Assembly (NCBI GenBank): GCA_000697335.1
Contig: JNEM01013261.1
Span: forward strand, 1-29,175
DNA length: 29,175 bases
Source: Conidiobolus incongruus B7586
Lineage: Eukaryota; Entomophthoromycota; Entomophthoromycetes; Entomophthorales; Conidiobolaceae
Direction of reading: 5' to 3'
The position numbers and the translations under genes were made by a program. Below are positions 12,324 through 26,488 of the stretch, piece by piece; the first letter of the stretch is position 1; each line of letters begins with the position of its first letter. The notes below the pieces were generated by a model. That model saw only the letters and a program-made list of their open reading frames with translations, was not told the origin of the DNA and ran no database searches.

Positions 12324-15121
12324 ATTCAATTAAAATGAAAGAGATACTTTATAAAAATGATCTTTCACCTTGAATTCCAAATATCAAGCCATTCAACCTA
12401 TTTATACCTATCCATCACTATCACCATCATCATAAAGTGTGTCAAACTAAAAATATCCATATGCAGCAAGAATATTACAATATTATTTGGTGTAACTCAA
12501 TGGATCTAAAAAACCCTTATTACACCCAACATTAATTTTCAATAAATTTTAATTGACCAAAACTTGATGATTTATTAATAAAACTCCCTTAAATTCATAT
12601 TAATAGCCTATAACAATAAGCTTTCATCCAATAATTCAAATTGCATTAAAAGTAAAATATCCAAGCAATATTACTTAAATCAACTACTCATCAATTTATT
12701 TTAACATTAGGGATTTCTCATTTTTGGGTAATAGAGACTTGGTATTCAATATAAACTTAGGAAATACCATCCTCAAAATTTAGCAGAAGAGGTAAAATGA
12801 TTTCATGTCATCATTTCAATACCGCAATGCTAATCAATGCTAAATCGAATCGTGAAGGAGTTTAGAACACATGAAATTAGTGATATTTTACACTATTAAA
12901 TCATCCAATTCAGCCTATCAAACTCTCAAATACCGCGCCAATCTCGTATTAAAAAGTAACCAAATATTTTGTAAAACTTGTTAATAGATTAAATTGGTAT
13001 ACACATGCTAGTAGAGGTAGTGATTTTTGTCCATACACTAATTTAATATAATTAGGCTAACTATTGCCATGATTCAACGAATGTAACTCGATATGTAAAA
13101 AAGCAATAAGATTGTATCCGATTATTAATCTTAATAATTAAATTAATATAAATTTTTAAGATTTCCCTTTTTATTTTAAAATTTATATTATTTATTTTGG
13201 ACGCTTTTTAATGTACTTGAAATGTGACTAAATGGTTGAAAAACATCATATTTACTAAATCACATTATTTCAATATTTGGTATTCAAATCAAATAATTTT
13301 TGAACCCAAAATTCAGATTTAATATTGATCAAAGGTAAGATTTTAATTAGATACTTAACCTATGTTAAATTTAAAAATATTAACACTGTTCTAATATCAT
13401 TAAATTTTAATGAACTTAACCATAATTTATCCTTTTTAAATATTGTTCAAACTATCGATTTGAGAATTATTTGGTACTACTAAATCTAGAAATAAACCTA
13501 ATTGATTCAAATATTGTGAATTTTGAAGTGGAACTCAAGTTTGAAGGTTTTAAACATTATTTTAATTAATCAAGTTTGAGTTACCCGTATGCATCTTGAG
13601 ATTAATTGAGAACTTTGGAATATCAGTAAATGTATGCTTTAATATTCATCTAAAGTTGAAAAGACGTATTACTATAGGATGATTGATATTTTAATTGTTT
13701 TAAGATATATTTATAAGAAAAAATTTACAATTGTAAAATTATTATAAGGTTTTAAATATGACGTTAAATTGAACCTAATTGACTAATTAATTTAAATAAT
13801 TTGAGAATGTTAAAAGATCCGAATTTATTGTAAATCAATGATAATTTGAAGAAGTAGTTTTTTGAATACTATGATTTGATAGTGGGTTAGTGTATATCTT
13901 GGGATACTTATCAATGTTATTACGAAATTATTAGCGTGCATATTATATTAGCTGGTGAATGGATGGATTGGGGATATAATCAATAAAATGTAATGAAGAT
14001 CTAATCTATTTGATTCACTATATTAGTTGTAAAGTATAAAATTATCAAATAGTTGACTATATTCCTTAAAATGAAGTACACTATTGATATTTATTTTATA
14101 ATCATATAATCATGTTAAAACTAAATATTACAATGGATTAGAAACAAATTGAGTTTTTTCACATATTAATTTATTTTCTAGGGGAATGATGTAAACTAAT
14201 AACTTGTAATCCCATTAGTACATATAGCCAACTCTAAATAATTAAGTTTATAATAAAATATTTGGATATTTGCTTCACTAATCTAATAATAACTTATCAC
14301 AGCCAGAAATTTGAAATTCTTTATAAATGGGTATTCATATTCAATGGTTCTTCAATTCAAAGATTGATGCGTAGCAAGTATTGGGAACATTTCTTTGCAA
14401 ATTCTTCAATATTTTTCACGAATAGATATTGTTTAAATAATAATAAATCAATATCGAATATTGTGATAAATATTTAATGAATTTTATTAACTATTTATAA
14501 TAATTTTAATAATAATGCGTCATATTCATAAAAAATTCCCAGCTTACTATACATATAACAAATAATTCACTAATTTATTAAATCATATACTAGATTTAGA
14601 TTGATAAATTTGAATTACTTCGTTTTAAAAAATAGCATTTATAGACCAAGCTTGGATTCGAATTAATTATTTTGAATACTTATCTAAATTTTAGTACACA
14701 TTAGATTTGTTGAATAGTTGAAGGTTTCCAATTAAAAATTGGTACGTCCTGTATTTAAGGATAATGCAGCAATATTTACTGGATCTGTTCATGTTGGCTT
14801 AGAATGTTTGGTCATTTGAATTGGGACATGTGAGGTATTATTTATCCTACTAGTGACTTAACCTTTTTTTCAATAGGTATATTTTGGCAATCTCCAAGGT
14901 ACATTTTCTTACTATATAGACTATATATTTAATACAAATTTGACTTAAATTTTGAATACTGCTCAAAATCAAATTATTATTAAGTTATTTATCTAAAATA
15001 TAGAAAAATTTGTACCCAATATATTAACATAATTTGAGATAATATTACCATAGAATTGAAGAAATGGGAAATTTTTTAATTTCTGATTTTTCAAACATAT
15101 TATTAGTTTCAAATAAAAAAA
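12324..15121. other. Long AT-rich intergenic region
   Basis: About 2.8 kb upstream of the MscS-type gene, ending at the transposon relic. The right flank of the channel gene (12324-12500) should carry its promoter; no specific site is convincing. The rest has scattered stops in all frames. A 71-codon open frame at 14262-14477 has no recognisable protein and starts at a non-ATG codon. Confidence 0.5.
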
Positions 15122-16302
15122 TATATACAAAACAAATAGGAAAATAAATAGTTTTAAATTATATATATATATATATATATAATAACTTTTTTGATTAAAA
15201 AAATAATTTTTTAAAATTAGTTGTTTAATTTAATTATACTTAAACCAAATAGTAATCATCAAAAGTTTTTTATTTTAGTATTAATAAAACTTAACTATAA
15301 ACCCTTTAAAATCATTTAAAATTTACAAGTAACTTTTAATAATAAAGTATTATCTAAATTAATAATTTATTGTTGGGTAAATTACTTTAAAGCTAAAAGA
15401 AAAACTACCTAAAACTTGTTAAAATCTAAAAGATTAATTTTAACTATTATTTTTCTAATTGTTAATAAAGTAAAAAAATATATTAAAAAACACCTTTTTA
15501 TTTTAGTTAAAGAATTATTAAGGTACTTTAATATTAGTTACACAGGTACTTTATATATATTAAAGTTTAAATTAAAATTAATTAATAAAAATATAAAATA
15601 AATACCTTATAATTTAACTAAAACTTAAAAAAAACTAGAGTAGCTATTGTTAAATAAAATTTACTAAAGTATAATTAAAAACTAAAGTTTTTATAGTAAA
15701 TTATTATAATTAATAAATCTTAGATTTTTTTATATAATCTTTTATTAAAATATAAATCAAAATGTTAAATTAAGTTAAATCAACCTTTTCTATAAATTCT
15801 TTTAAATAAACACTTTATTAATAAATGAATGTTAATTGTTATAATAAATTATAATAGTATATTCTATTCTTATTTAATTTTTAAAAGAAAATTAATTAAT
15901 AATAAACTTTATATTTTTTTTTGAATAAAACTATTTTTAATTAATATTTTTAATATAATTTAAGAAAACCTATTATTTTACATGATAATTGTAAAATATA
16001 TAAATCTAAAGTTATAAAAAACTTTTTAATTAAAAATAACTAGAAAAAACTACTATATCTAGTATATTTTTTAAATTATAACCTATGTAATTATAATTGT
16101 TTTAAGTAATTAAAAAACTAGTTTGTAAGAAAGAAAATTTCTACAGGAAAATTTAATTGGTTTGTAAAACATCAAATTTTAGTCTTTAATAAAAAGAATT
16201 GTTTTTAGGTGTTAGATCTTTGTTAAAAGTATAGCAAAAAGTTATTAGAAATAAAAGAAATTATTAATTTTATATTATATATTTATTTTTATTTTTTATA
16301 TA
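15122..16302 (+). mobile_element. Decayed mariner-family (IS630-Tc1-mariner) DNA transposon, RIP-like
   Basis: Three successive frames read as a mariner transposase. About 15270-15626 gives the helix-turn-helix part (YFKAKRKTT, ELLRYFNIS) and the IPYNLTKT linker. About 15634-15924 gives the region around the first catalytic residue and MLIV..NYNSIFY. About 15906-16270 gives PIILHDNCKIYKSKVIKNF and then NLCNYNCFK..LKN. The HDN Asp (codon 15984) and the NLCNYN Asn (codon 16089) are separated by exactly 34 residues, as in DD34D mariners; the last acidic residue has become Asn (GAT to AAT), as probably has the first (codon 15712). At least two frame changes and many stops are present, several at conserved Trp positions (TGG to TAG or TAA), so it is inactive. 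Weak AT-rich terminal inverted repeats beginning TATATA may lie at 15122-15150 and about 16274-16302, giving about 1.2 kb, the usual mariner size. Ends are approximate. Confidence 0.82.
15160..15181. repeat. (TA)11 microsatellite
   Basis: Eleven uninterrupted TA units, lying just inside the probable left end of the mariner relic. It may be a slippage product of an already TA-rich end. Confidence 0.9.
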
Positions 16303-17870
16303 TTAAAATGTTTATTTTTTTCAATTGCAAAAAATTCCCATTATTTAAATTATAAAGTAATATCAAAATTGTGTTGCATTTCAAAATTAAGCATCCATCT
16401 CAATTTAATAATTAAGCCAATATTATTTGTCAGTACATAATTAAAGGATATTATTCACTGAATCAATTGTTTAAATAAGCTTATTAATAAAGAATTTACT
16501 AACAACCATCTTTATTGAAAAAACTTATTATAAAACACAACAGTTCTAATAAATGATATTTTTAACAATATGTCAAAGGAATAATATTAGTTTGATTAAT
16601 AATCAATAATATCAAATTTAAAATAGTCCATAGTTTATTAATAATATCAAGAATATACTTGTAAATCAGATTGTAAAATTCAAAGATACTAATATTTTGA
16701 AGATAATTGCTTATTTTTGAAAAGTTGTCAACTACGCAAATTTTTATCCAATTTTAATCAGAATTAATATGAGAAAAAAATTATCAGAACTAGTAAATTT
16801 AGATCCCACTCCAAAATATTTTTAGATCAATTAAATTAAATTCTATTTTTAAAGAATTAGGTGAGAAGTATTGGAATATATATTCTTATTGATATCATGA
16901 TCTGGAGTATTAATAAATCACATTACTTGAAAATTATTATATACTATATTATATATTTGATAAAATAGTAAAATATGGAAAATGATAAATTTTCAACAGA
17001 ACTGAATATTAATTGAAAAATACTGATATAAACTCTAAATTGTTCTAGGTAACACTATAGTAACTATTTTAATAAATTTTAAAGCTGTAACTTTCTGAAA
17101 TCATTTTTATGCATCATACTATTATGAGATAAACATAACCAAAATACAATTCAACAATATTCATATCATTAATTATAAACAGTTTAAAATATTTAAAATT
17201 TATGCCCCTTTAAATATATATTAATTATTCAAATTTATGAATTATAGAATTTAATATCAGTCATTAATTTAAAAAATTCTTTCAATGAATATTATTTTTA
17301 ATCCTAAAATATTTTTTATATAATTTGTTATATATTCCATATAATGATTTTGATTAAATATTATTTCTTTTATATAGCAAATCATATTAACAAAGTATTA
17401 GTAAACTATAGCATTTTATAAATTATTAATTTATAGTAATATTCTATATTAATATAGATATATGAATTTGAATAAACTAATCAAACAATTTTACCTAAAA
17501 TTAAATAATAAAGTAGGAAAAATTATAATACTATTTATGATATAATTCCATCAATATCTATATATATGATCAAATAAATTATTGATCATTTTAAATATTT
17601 TTTCTACAGTATATATTTAGTTCAAATTCATAAAATAATAGATCAAAATAATATTAAATAATATTTATTTTAAATACAATAATATCTTTTAAAAATAAAC
17701 CATATAATTAATATTATGAAAAATTAAATATATTCATATTAATTCTAAACTCGACAGTAAATAAATAATGTTTAATAAAACTATAATAAAAAAATCGGTC
17801 AAAGGAAATATTTATATAATCAATGCTGAGAAATTTGTGACAAGAAAAGTAAGTATTAAGATCATTATAC

Positions 17871-17892
17871 TATATTATATTATATTATATTA
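17871..17892. repeat. TATAT pentanucleotide tandem repeat
   Basis: About 4.4 perfect copies of the 5-nt unit TATAT, some 100 nt beyond the 3' end of the tRNA-Leu gene. It is a simple microsatellite. Confidence 0.85.
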
Positions 17893-17970
17893 GGAAGGAA
17901 AAAGATTAAAAGATTTAATAGGAAAACATGTGATTGAAAATATAATTTAAAAATAAATGAAATTTGTAAT

Positions 17971-17981
17971 AAAAAACAAAA
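17971..17981 (-). terminator. Pol III terminator of tRNA-Leu
   Basis: In the direction of tRNA transcription, TTTT followed by G and TTTTTT begins about 11 nt after the discriminator base. This is a standard T-run terminator for RNA polymerase III. Confidence 0.75.
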
Positions 17982-17991
17982 TCAGTATTTA

Positions 17992-18074
17992 TGACAACGA
18001 TGAGATTCGAACTCATGCCTCTTACGAGACCGCAACTTGAGTGCGGCGCCTTAGAACAACTCGGCCACATTGCC
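17992..18074 (-). tRNA. tRNA-Leu (anticodon CAA)
   Basis: On the minus strand the 83-nt gene starts GGCAATG and ends CGTTGTC plus discriminator A. These pair over seven positions including G-T wobbles. The anticodon stem CCGCA/TGCGG closes a loop CTCAAGT, so the anticodon is CAA, decoding UUG Leu. A long variable arm (class II) and a GTTCGAATC T-loop are present. The A box reads TGGCCGAGTTG and the B box AGTTCGAATCT. T-runs at 17978-17981 and 17971-17976, in minus-strand sense, terminate Pol III just downstream. There is no intron in the anticodon loop, although fungal tRNA-Leu(CAA) genes often have one. Confidence 0.96.
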
Positions 18075-18475
18075 ATACAAACTGAACTAAAATATTATTC
18101 AAATTTTTGAAAATATTGAAAAAATTACTTTAGTACTATTTCAATTTATAATTTTTTCCTGGTTTAATTTTTTAACATTTTATTTATATTTTAATTTTTT
18201 TATTTATATATCTTAAATAGTAGACATTTTCTTTATTATTTAGATTTAATATTACTTTCAATCATTTAGTAATATTTTTCATTTAATAATAAACATCTTA
18301 ACTAAACGAATTTAGATCTCTATTCAATAAAATATATTTTATATTAATAATATCAAGACCAAAATATAATTTTAACTAATATGTATTTTATTATGATTAC
18401 ACAATATATTCTTTACCTAAATTGACTCAATCCAGAAAAAAATTGATAATAATTAATTATAAATGATTAAATAAT
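18075..18475. other. Short AT-rich intergenic region
   Basis: 400 nt between the tRNA-Leu gene and the 3' end of MET3, AT-rich and without coding potential. It should contain the MET3 3' UTR; AATAAA-like hexamers are present but not diagnostic in this composition. Confidence 0.5.
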
Positions 18476-22529
<4,054 letters not shown>

Positions 22530-23310
22530 ATGGGTGTAATAGGGTAAATACAGCGTGATATTTAAAAAGTGTTAATAAAACATACCTAATTAAAAACTTC
22601 CTCAATTTTAGCTTAGCGAGATGGGTCCATAACAGTGGAGAAACTGGAATCCAACAATTACACACCATTATAGGAGAAAAGTTACAAGCTGAAAATATTG
22701 GGCAGTGGACGATGAATTTTAAAGTTTATTTGAAGCAACAAATCAAATCGGAGAAGGAAGAAGTGTATCCTTTGCATCAGATCACTTCATCAATCTATCC
22801 CGACAAGTCATTCTTTTGGTGCAAGGATTTGGTGATTGAAGGGGAGAATACCTTACCCACAATTGTGAATATGATGAAGAATTTGTGGAAGGAGAGGAAT
22901 GTTGCTAAGATTATCGTAAGCATTTTACATTGGTTGTTTTGATTGGATTTGTTAATGCTTTTTAATAGGGTCATTCATATCAAACTGGGGATTTCGTTAT
23001 TCGATTTGGCAACTTGTATGTTGGTACTAGTTTTGAAGGTGTGATTGTTGAGGTAATTCACTATATTTATAATAACTAAAGCAATATGTTCTTAACGTTT
23101 AAATAGATTGAGTATCTTCCAACGAATCGAATTGCAACCTGCTCGAGTATGATTCGAGAGATGGTATACAACATCTTTCCGCCTGATGCCAATTTGAGTT
23201 TTCATTTGGATGCTGATTATACAACTGTTCATCTTTCTCCCAGAACTTTTACGCTGTCGCATTTTGCCTTCCAATATAAAGAGATGTTTAGGCTGGAGCA
23301 TTTGTTATAA
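22530..23310 (+). CDS. MED20: Mediator complex subunit 20 (MED20/SRB2)
   Basis: Four exons, 22530-22543, 22612-22915, 22969-23052 and 23107-23310, with GT-AG introns of 68, 53 and 54 nt, encode about 201 residues; MED20 is usually a little over 200. The protein begins MGVIGLARW, like the MGV-start of the family, and contains GHSYQTGDFVIRFGNLYVG followed by GVIVEIEYLPTN, the conserved Med20 core. MED20 belongs to the Mediator head module, where it pairs with MED18 and contacts RNA polymerase II and TBP in the nucleus. All exon junctions keep the frame. The first coding exon is only 14 nt and rests on the position of a TTTTAG acceptor at 22611 plus the family N-terminus, so it is the least certain part. 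The gene is divergent from MET3 and convergent with the thiolase. Confidence 0.82.
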
Positions 23311-23864
23311 TAGCATATCAATACATATTTTTTGTATTAACATAAGTTGGCCCAATTACTGATTTTATTTTTAACGAAATTGAATGATATATTTGGGGTA
23401 TACAGTTATATTAATTATATTTAAATTAACTCTAAAAATTTTGAAATTTTCTATTAAATTCAATTAGTATATATTCCATGCCAATAAAAAAACGATGTAA
23501 TTTGATATAAATTAAATTTTATTATTAACTGATTATCAATCTATATTAGAAGTTTGTACAATAAATATTAAATTCGAAATAGAGATGCAAGTAACTTTGT
23601 CAAGTACGAAACTGATTTTTATTAATGATAAATTCAAAATTGAATATTTTGAGTTATATAAGAATTAGCTATTCATATACATATTTTAACTAGTTTAAAT
23701 AAAATGAATAGTTTTCGGAATGTCAATATGCTTAGTTTTAGTTTATATAGGTTAAAAGAATATAACAAGGAATATAAACAAGAGGGTAATAATAATATGA
23801 AATAATATATTAGCAATTTTGAGGAATACATGTTGACAGTATATTGATATATAAAACCCTATAT
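23311..23864. other. Convergent 3' intergenic region
   Basis: About 550 nt between the 3' ends of MED20 and the thiolase gene. It is AT-rich and I see no gene or structured element. Confidence 0.5.
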
Positions 23865-25067
23865 TTATACTCTGGCATTCTTTAAAATCACAGCGATGCC
23901 TTGACCTCCACCGATACACGCGGCACCGATAGCATACTTGAGACCCTTATTCTGGAGTTGGTAAGCCAAATGTGTTAAGATTCTGGAGCCAGAAGCAGCT
24001 AAAGGATGACCAAGAGCAATGGCACCTCCGTTAATGTTGGTTTTGTTGCGATCCAAGCCCAATTCCTTTTCGACAGCGAGGTATTGAGCGGCGAAGGCTT
24101 CGTTCACTTCGATTAAATCCATTTGATCGAGGGTGAGGCCGGCACGGTTGAGAGCTCCTTGAATGGCGGGAACTGGACCAATACCCATGATGGTGGGCTC
24201 GACACCAATATAATGGTACGAAACAATTTCACACATGGGTTCTATACCATATTGGCTCACAGCTTCTTCACTAGCGACGACTACGGCAGCAGCGCCATCA
24301 GAGATACCAGAAGCATTACCAGCAGTAACAAGACCAACATCTTTGATGAAGACAGATGGAAGCTTTTTAAGATTTTCAATGGTTGTTTGAGGTCTTGGAT
24401 GTTCGTCATCAGTCATTTCAACTTCATTCTTCTTGACCTTAATTTTAATGGGTACAATTTCATCCTTGAATTGGCCACTAGCCTGAGCGGCAGCCCATCT
24501 CTGTTGACTCAACAAACCAAATTGGTCACATTCATCTCTGGAAATGTTGTACTTTTGACCCAAGTTCTCAGCGGTAATACCCATTGGTGTGACGATGGGG
24601 TAGCGATCTGTCAAACTGGCAAAGAGAGAGTCCTCAAGCTTCAAGTCAACACCAAATTTGGTTCCACTTCGAGCGTCGCGAAGCACGTAGGGAGCTTGAC
24701 TCATGCTTTCAGTACCTCCCGTCAACACAACCTTAGCGTCACCAGCGCGAATTTCTTGCACAGCATTAATTACGGATTGGAAACCGGACCCACATAAGCG
24801 ATTAATAGTGAGAGCAGGAATCTGAATATCCAACCCAGCTTGATGACCGACGTGACGTGCCAAATAGGGAGCACAGGCTGAAGTCTGACAAACGTTACCG
24901 AATACAACAGAGTCGACGGGAGTACCCTTGGGAAGTTGAGTCAAAGCGGCCTTAGCAGCAATACCACCCAATTGAGTAGCTGAGTAACCCTTCAAACTAC
25001 CTAAAAAAGCACCGAACGGCGTACGCTTAGCAGCTACGATAAAAGCTTTAGATTGACGTGATGCCAT
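23865..25067 (-). CDS. 3-ketoacyl-CoA thiolase, mitochondrial ACAA2 type
   Basis: A single exon of 400 residues (human ACAA2 is 397). Thiolases cleave 3-ketoacyl-CoA with CoA to acetyl-CoA and a shortened acyl-CoA, or run in reverse to acetoacetyl-CoA. The nucleophile is Cys92 in NRLCGSGFQS. His354 lies in ALGHPLAASGSR, and the proton-relay Cys384 in GAACIGGGQG. VNEAFA is also present (from about 321). Segments such as VAAKRTPFGA, GGTESMSQAPY and DEHPRPQTTIENLKKLP match ACAA2 more closely than Erg10/ACAT or peroxisomal Pot1. There is no PTS1 (it ends NARV) and no obvious PTS2 or cleavable presequence; ACAA2 itself is imported into mitochondria without cleavage. The likely role is beta-oxidation or acetoacetyl-CoA metabolism in mitochondria. 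I rank ACAA2 over a cytosolic acetyl-CoA acetyltransferase, but automated pipelines may name it the latter. Confidence 0.9.
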   Translation of the reverse strand: MASRQSKAFIVAAKRTPFGAFLGSLKGYSATQLGGIAAKAALTQLPKGTPVDSVVFGNVCQTSACAPYLARHVGHQAGLDIQIPALTINRLCGSGFQSVINAVQEIRAGDAKVVLTGGTESMSQAPYVLRDARSGTKFGVDLKLEDSLFASLTDRYPIVTPMGITAENLGQKYNISRDECDQFGLLSQQRWAAAQASGQFKDEIVPIKIKVKKNEVEMTDDEHPRPQTTIENLKKLPSVFIKDVGLVTAGNASGISDGAAAVVVASEEAVSQYGIEPMCEIVSYHYIGVEPTIMGIGPVPAIQGALNRAGLTLDQMDLIEVNEAFAAQYLAVEKELGLDRNKTNINGGAIALGHPLAASGSRILTHLAYQLQNKGLKYAIGAACIGGGQGIAVILKNARV

Positions 25068-26160
25068 ATTTAAGATTATTTATAATACTTTGTATCAATG
25101 AAATATAGTTAATCTCAAAATTAATTTTTTTAGAATTTCAAGAATAAACTGATACATAGTCCCTAAACCTTTCATTTGTAGATGGTATTATTCGTATAAA
25201 TCATTTATCAGCCAACTTTTTAGATTCGAAACTTGATTATTAATTTGAATTAAAGAGATAATTGGTTTATTTTATTTTTTTATTGTAGATAATTGGATTA
25301 ATTGGTTGATAGTTGATCCTTTCGACGTCATAAATTTTCATATGAAATTAATTTGGAAATGATCATCCAAAATTGTCACATGTAAAATTGGAAACATTTA
25401 AAAAAGCAATTATATTTGACAGATTTTTTACTGAGGTCAGCAAAAAAATAATTTTGAATAACTATGAATATATTCTTTATGCTAATTTTTTTCAATATAT
25501 ATATATATATTATTCTAATTCGGTAATTTGCTAATTGAAAACATAATCTAATATTATTGATCAAAATCTATAATATTAGAATAAATGCTCAAGAATTTGA
25601 TAATGTTATTAATGAATTTACAATTTTTAACATTTAATATATAGATAATATATATGCTGAAATTTATAGATATTAACTTTATAAACTATCATTGAGAAAT
25701 TGTCATTCAATTTGTAAATAAGATTACCTTATTATCAAGGTTTAAAAGTTCAGATTTTCGGGATTTTTGACAATAATTTTCAACCAAAGCTACTTAGTGA
25801 ATTAATTAGTTAATATATTTGTAATAATAGGAAGCAAAATGATGTGATGAAGGATTGGTATTTATTCTTTTATAAATATATCTTTCGAGCTGAGCATTAA
25901 TTTCCTATTCAATTGGGTTGATAGCTTGAATTGAAAAAAATAACTCCAACTAACACAAATTTAAATTGATTTGGATAATGTGTTCAATATTTATTACCTA
26001 AAAATTTATATTTACAGTTTATTTAACTATATATTATATATATTTTACAATTAATATATATCCTTGAATAGTGTTAACTTTCCGTTAGACCCTTCACTCA
26101 TATAAACTATGTGACATTACATCATTTCAATATTTTCTTGACCATTTTAAATAAATTTTT
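25068..26160. other. AT-rich intergenic region
   Basis: About 1.1 kb upstream of the thiolase start, holding its promoter on the left side. It has a short TA microsatellite near 25496-25510 and no coding potential. It ends where base composition rises abruptly at the candidate Pol III unit. Confidence 0.5.
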
Positions 26161-26183
26161 TATCTATTCAAAATTGGGTAAAT

Positions 26184-26240
26184 TGGTAGAGTGGTCAAAC
26201 ACCCTGTAGGTGCAGTAATGAATGTCTAAGGATCGATCCC
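26184..26240 (+). promoter_or_regulatory. Internal Pol III promoter (A box and B box)
   Basis: The A box TGGTAGAGTGG fits TRGYNNARNGG at every position. The B box GGATCGATCCC fits GGTTCGANNCC except for A at the third base. The 35-nt gap is within the range of tRNA genes and SINEs. Confidence 0.55.
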
Positions 26241-26483
26241 TACCGCGGACGGATCTTGATCCTGGTTCATAAAGCCATGGATGTTGATTGTAATACCAAT
26301 TTACCTAGGGACCAGTGATCGATGTTGCGGAAGAATTCCCCAATTTCGATATTCTAGCTCCTAGATCTTGGTGCCGGCCCTTGACTAAGAGCTACCAATG
26401 TCTATAAATTGGTGGGATAGCTATCCCTCTTCGGGAAAATGGACCCTTGTTGGGATTAATCCCCCAACCACCTGGTTCATAAA

Positions 26484-26488
26484 TTTTT
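26484..26488 (+). terminator. T5 Pol III terminator
   Basis: This is the first run of four or more T downstream of the B box, at the 3' edge of the GC-richer island. Absence of T4 for about 240 nt before it is unusual in this AT-rich genome and fits selection for, or descent from, a Pol III transcript. Confidence 0.5.

Larger units (their letters stand above)
16303..17991. other. AT-rich intergenic region
   Basis: About 1.7 kb between the transposon relic and the tRNA gene. It is extremely AT-rich with no coding potential in any frame. The only ordered element is a short pentanucleotide repeat at 17871-17892. Confidence 0.5.
26161..26488 (+). mobile_element. Candidate tRNA-derived SINE or Pol III-transcribed structured RNA
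   Basis: About 310 nt of near-balanced base composition stands out from the AT-rich flanks. It has no open frame. Near its 5' end is TGGTAGAGTGG (26184-26194), a perfect A-box match. GGATCGATCCC (26230-26240) follows 35 nt later and matches the B box at 10 of 11 positions. The segment between them looks like a degenerate tRNA arm (CACC..CTGTA..GGTG). No run of four T occurs from the B box until TTTTT at 26484-26488. Several foldbacks and a 13-nt direct repeat lie in the body. ATAAATTTTT occurs exactly at 26151-26160 and 26479-26488 and could be a target-site duplication, although it is an AT-rich word. The alternative is a single-copy host ncRNA. I found no match to the conserved motifs of SRP, RNase P or MRP RNA that I could recall. 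Confidence 0.5.

Noticed and set aside
14262-14477. 71-codon open frame in the long spacer
   Set aside because: It starts at a non-ATG codon, has no recognisable protein similarity and matches the base composition of the spacer; chance is sufficient.
15416-15601. 61-codon open frame rich in Lys, Ile and Leu
   Set aside because: It is a stop-free fragment of the decayed mariner transposase (helix-turn-helix part), not a separate gene.
24123-24797. 224-codon open frame antisense to the thiolase
   Set aside because: It is a shadow of the GC-richer thiolase exon; the minus-strand protein has all thiolase motifs and the plus-strand frame has none.
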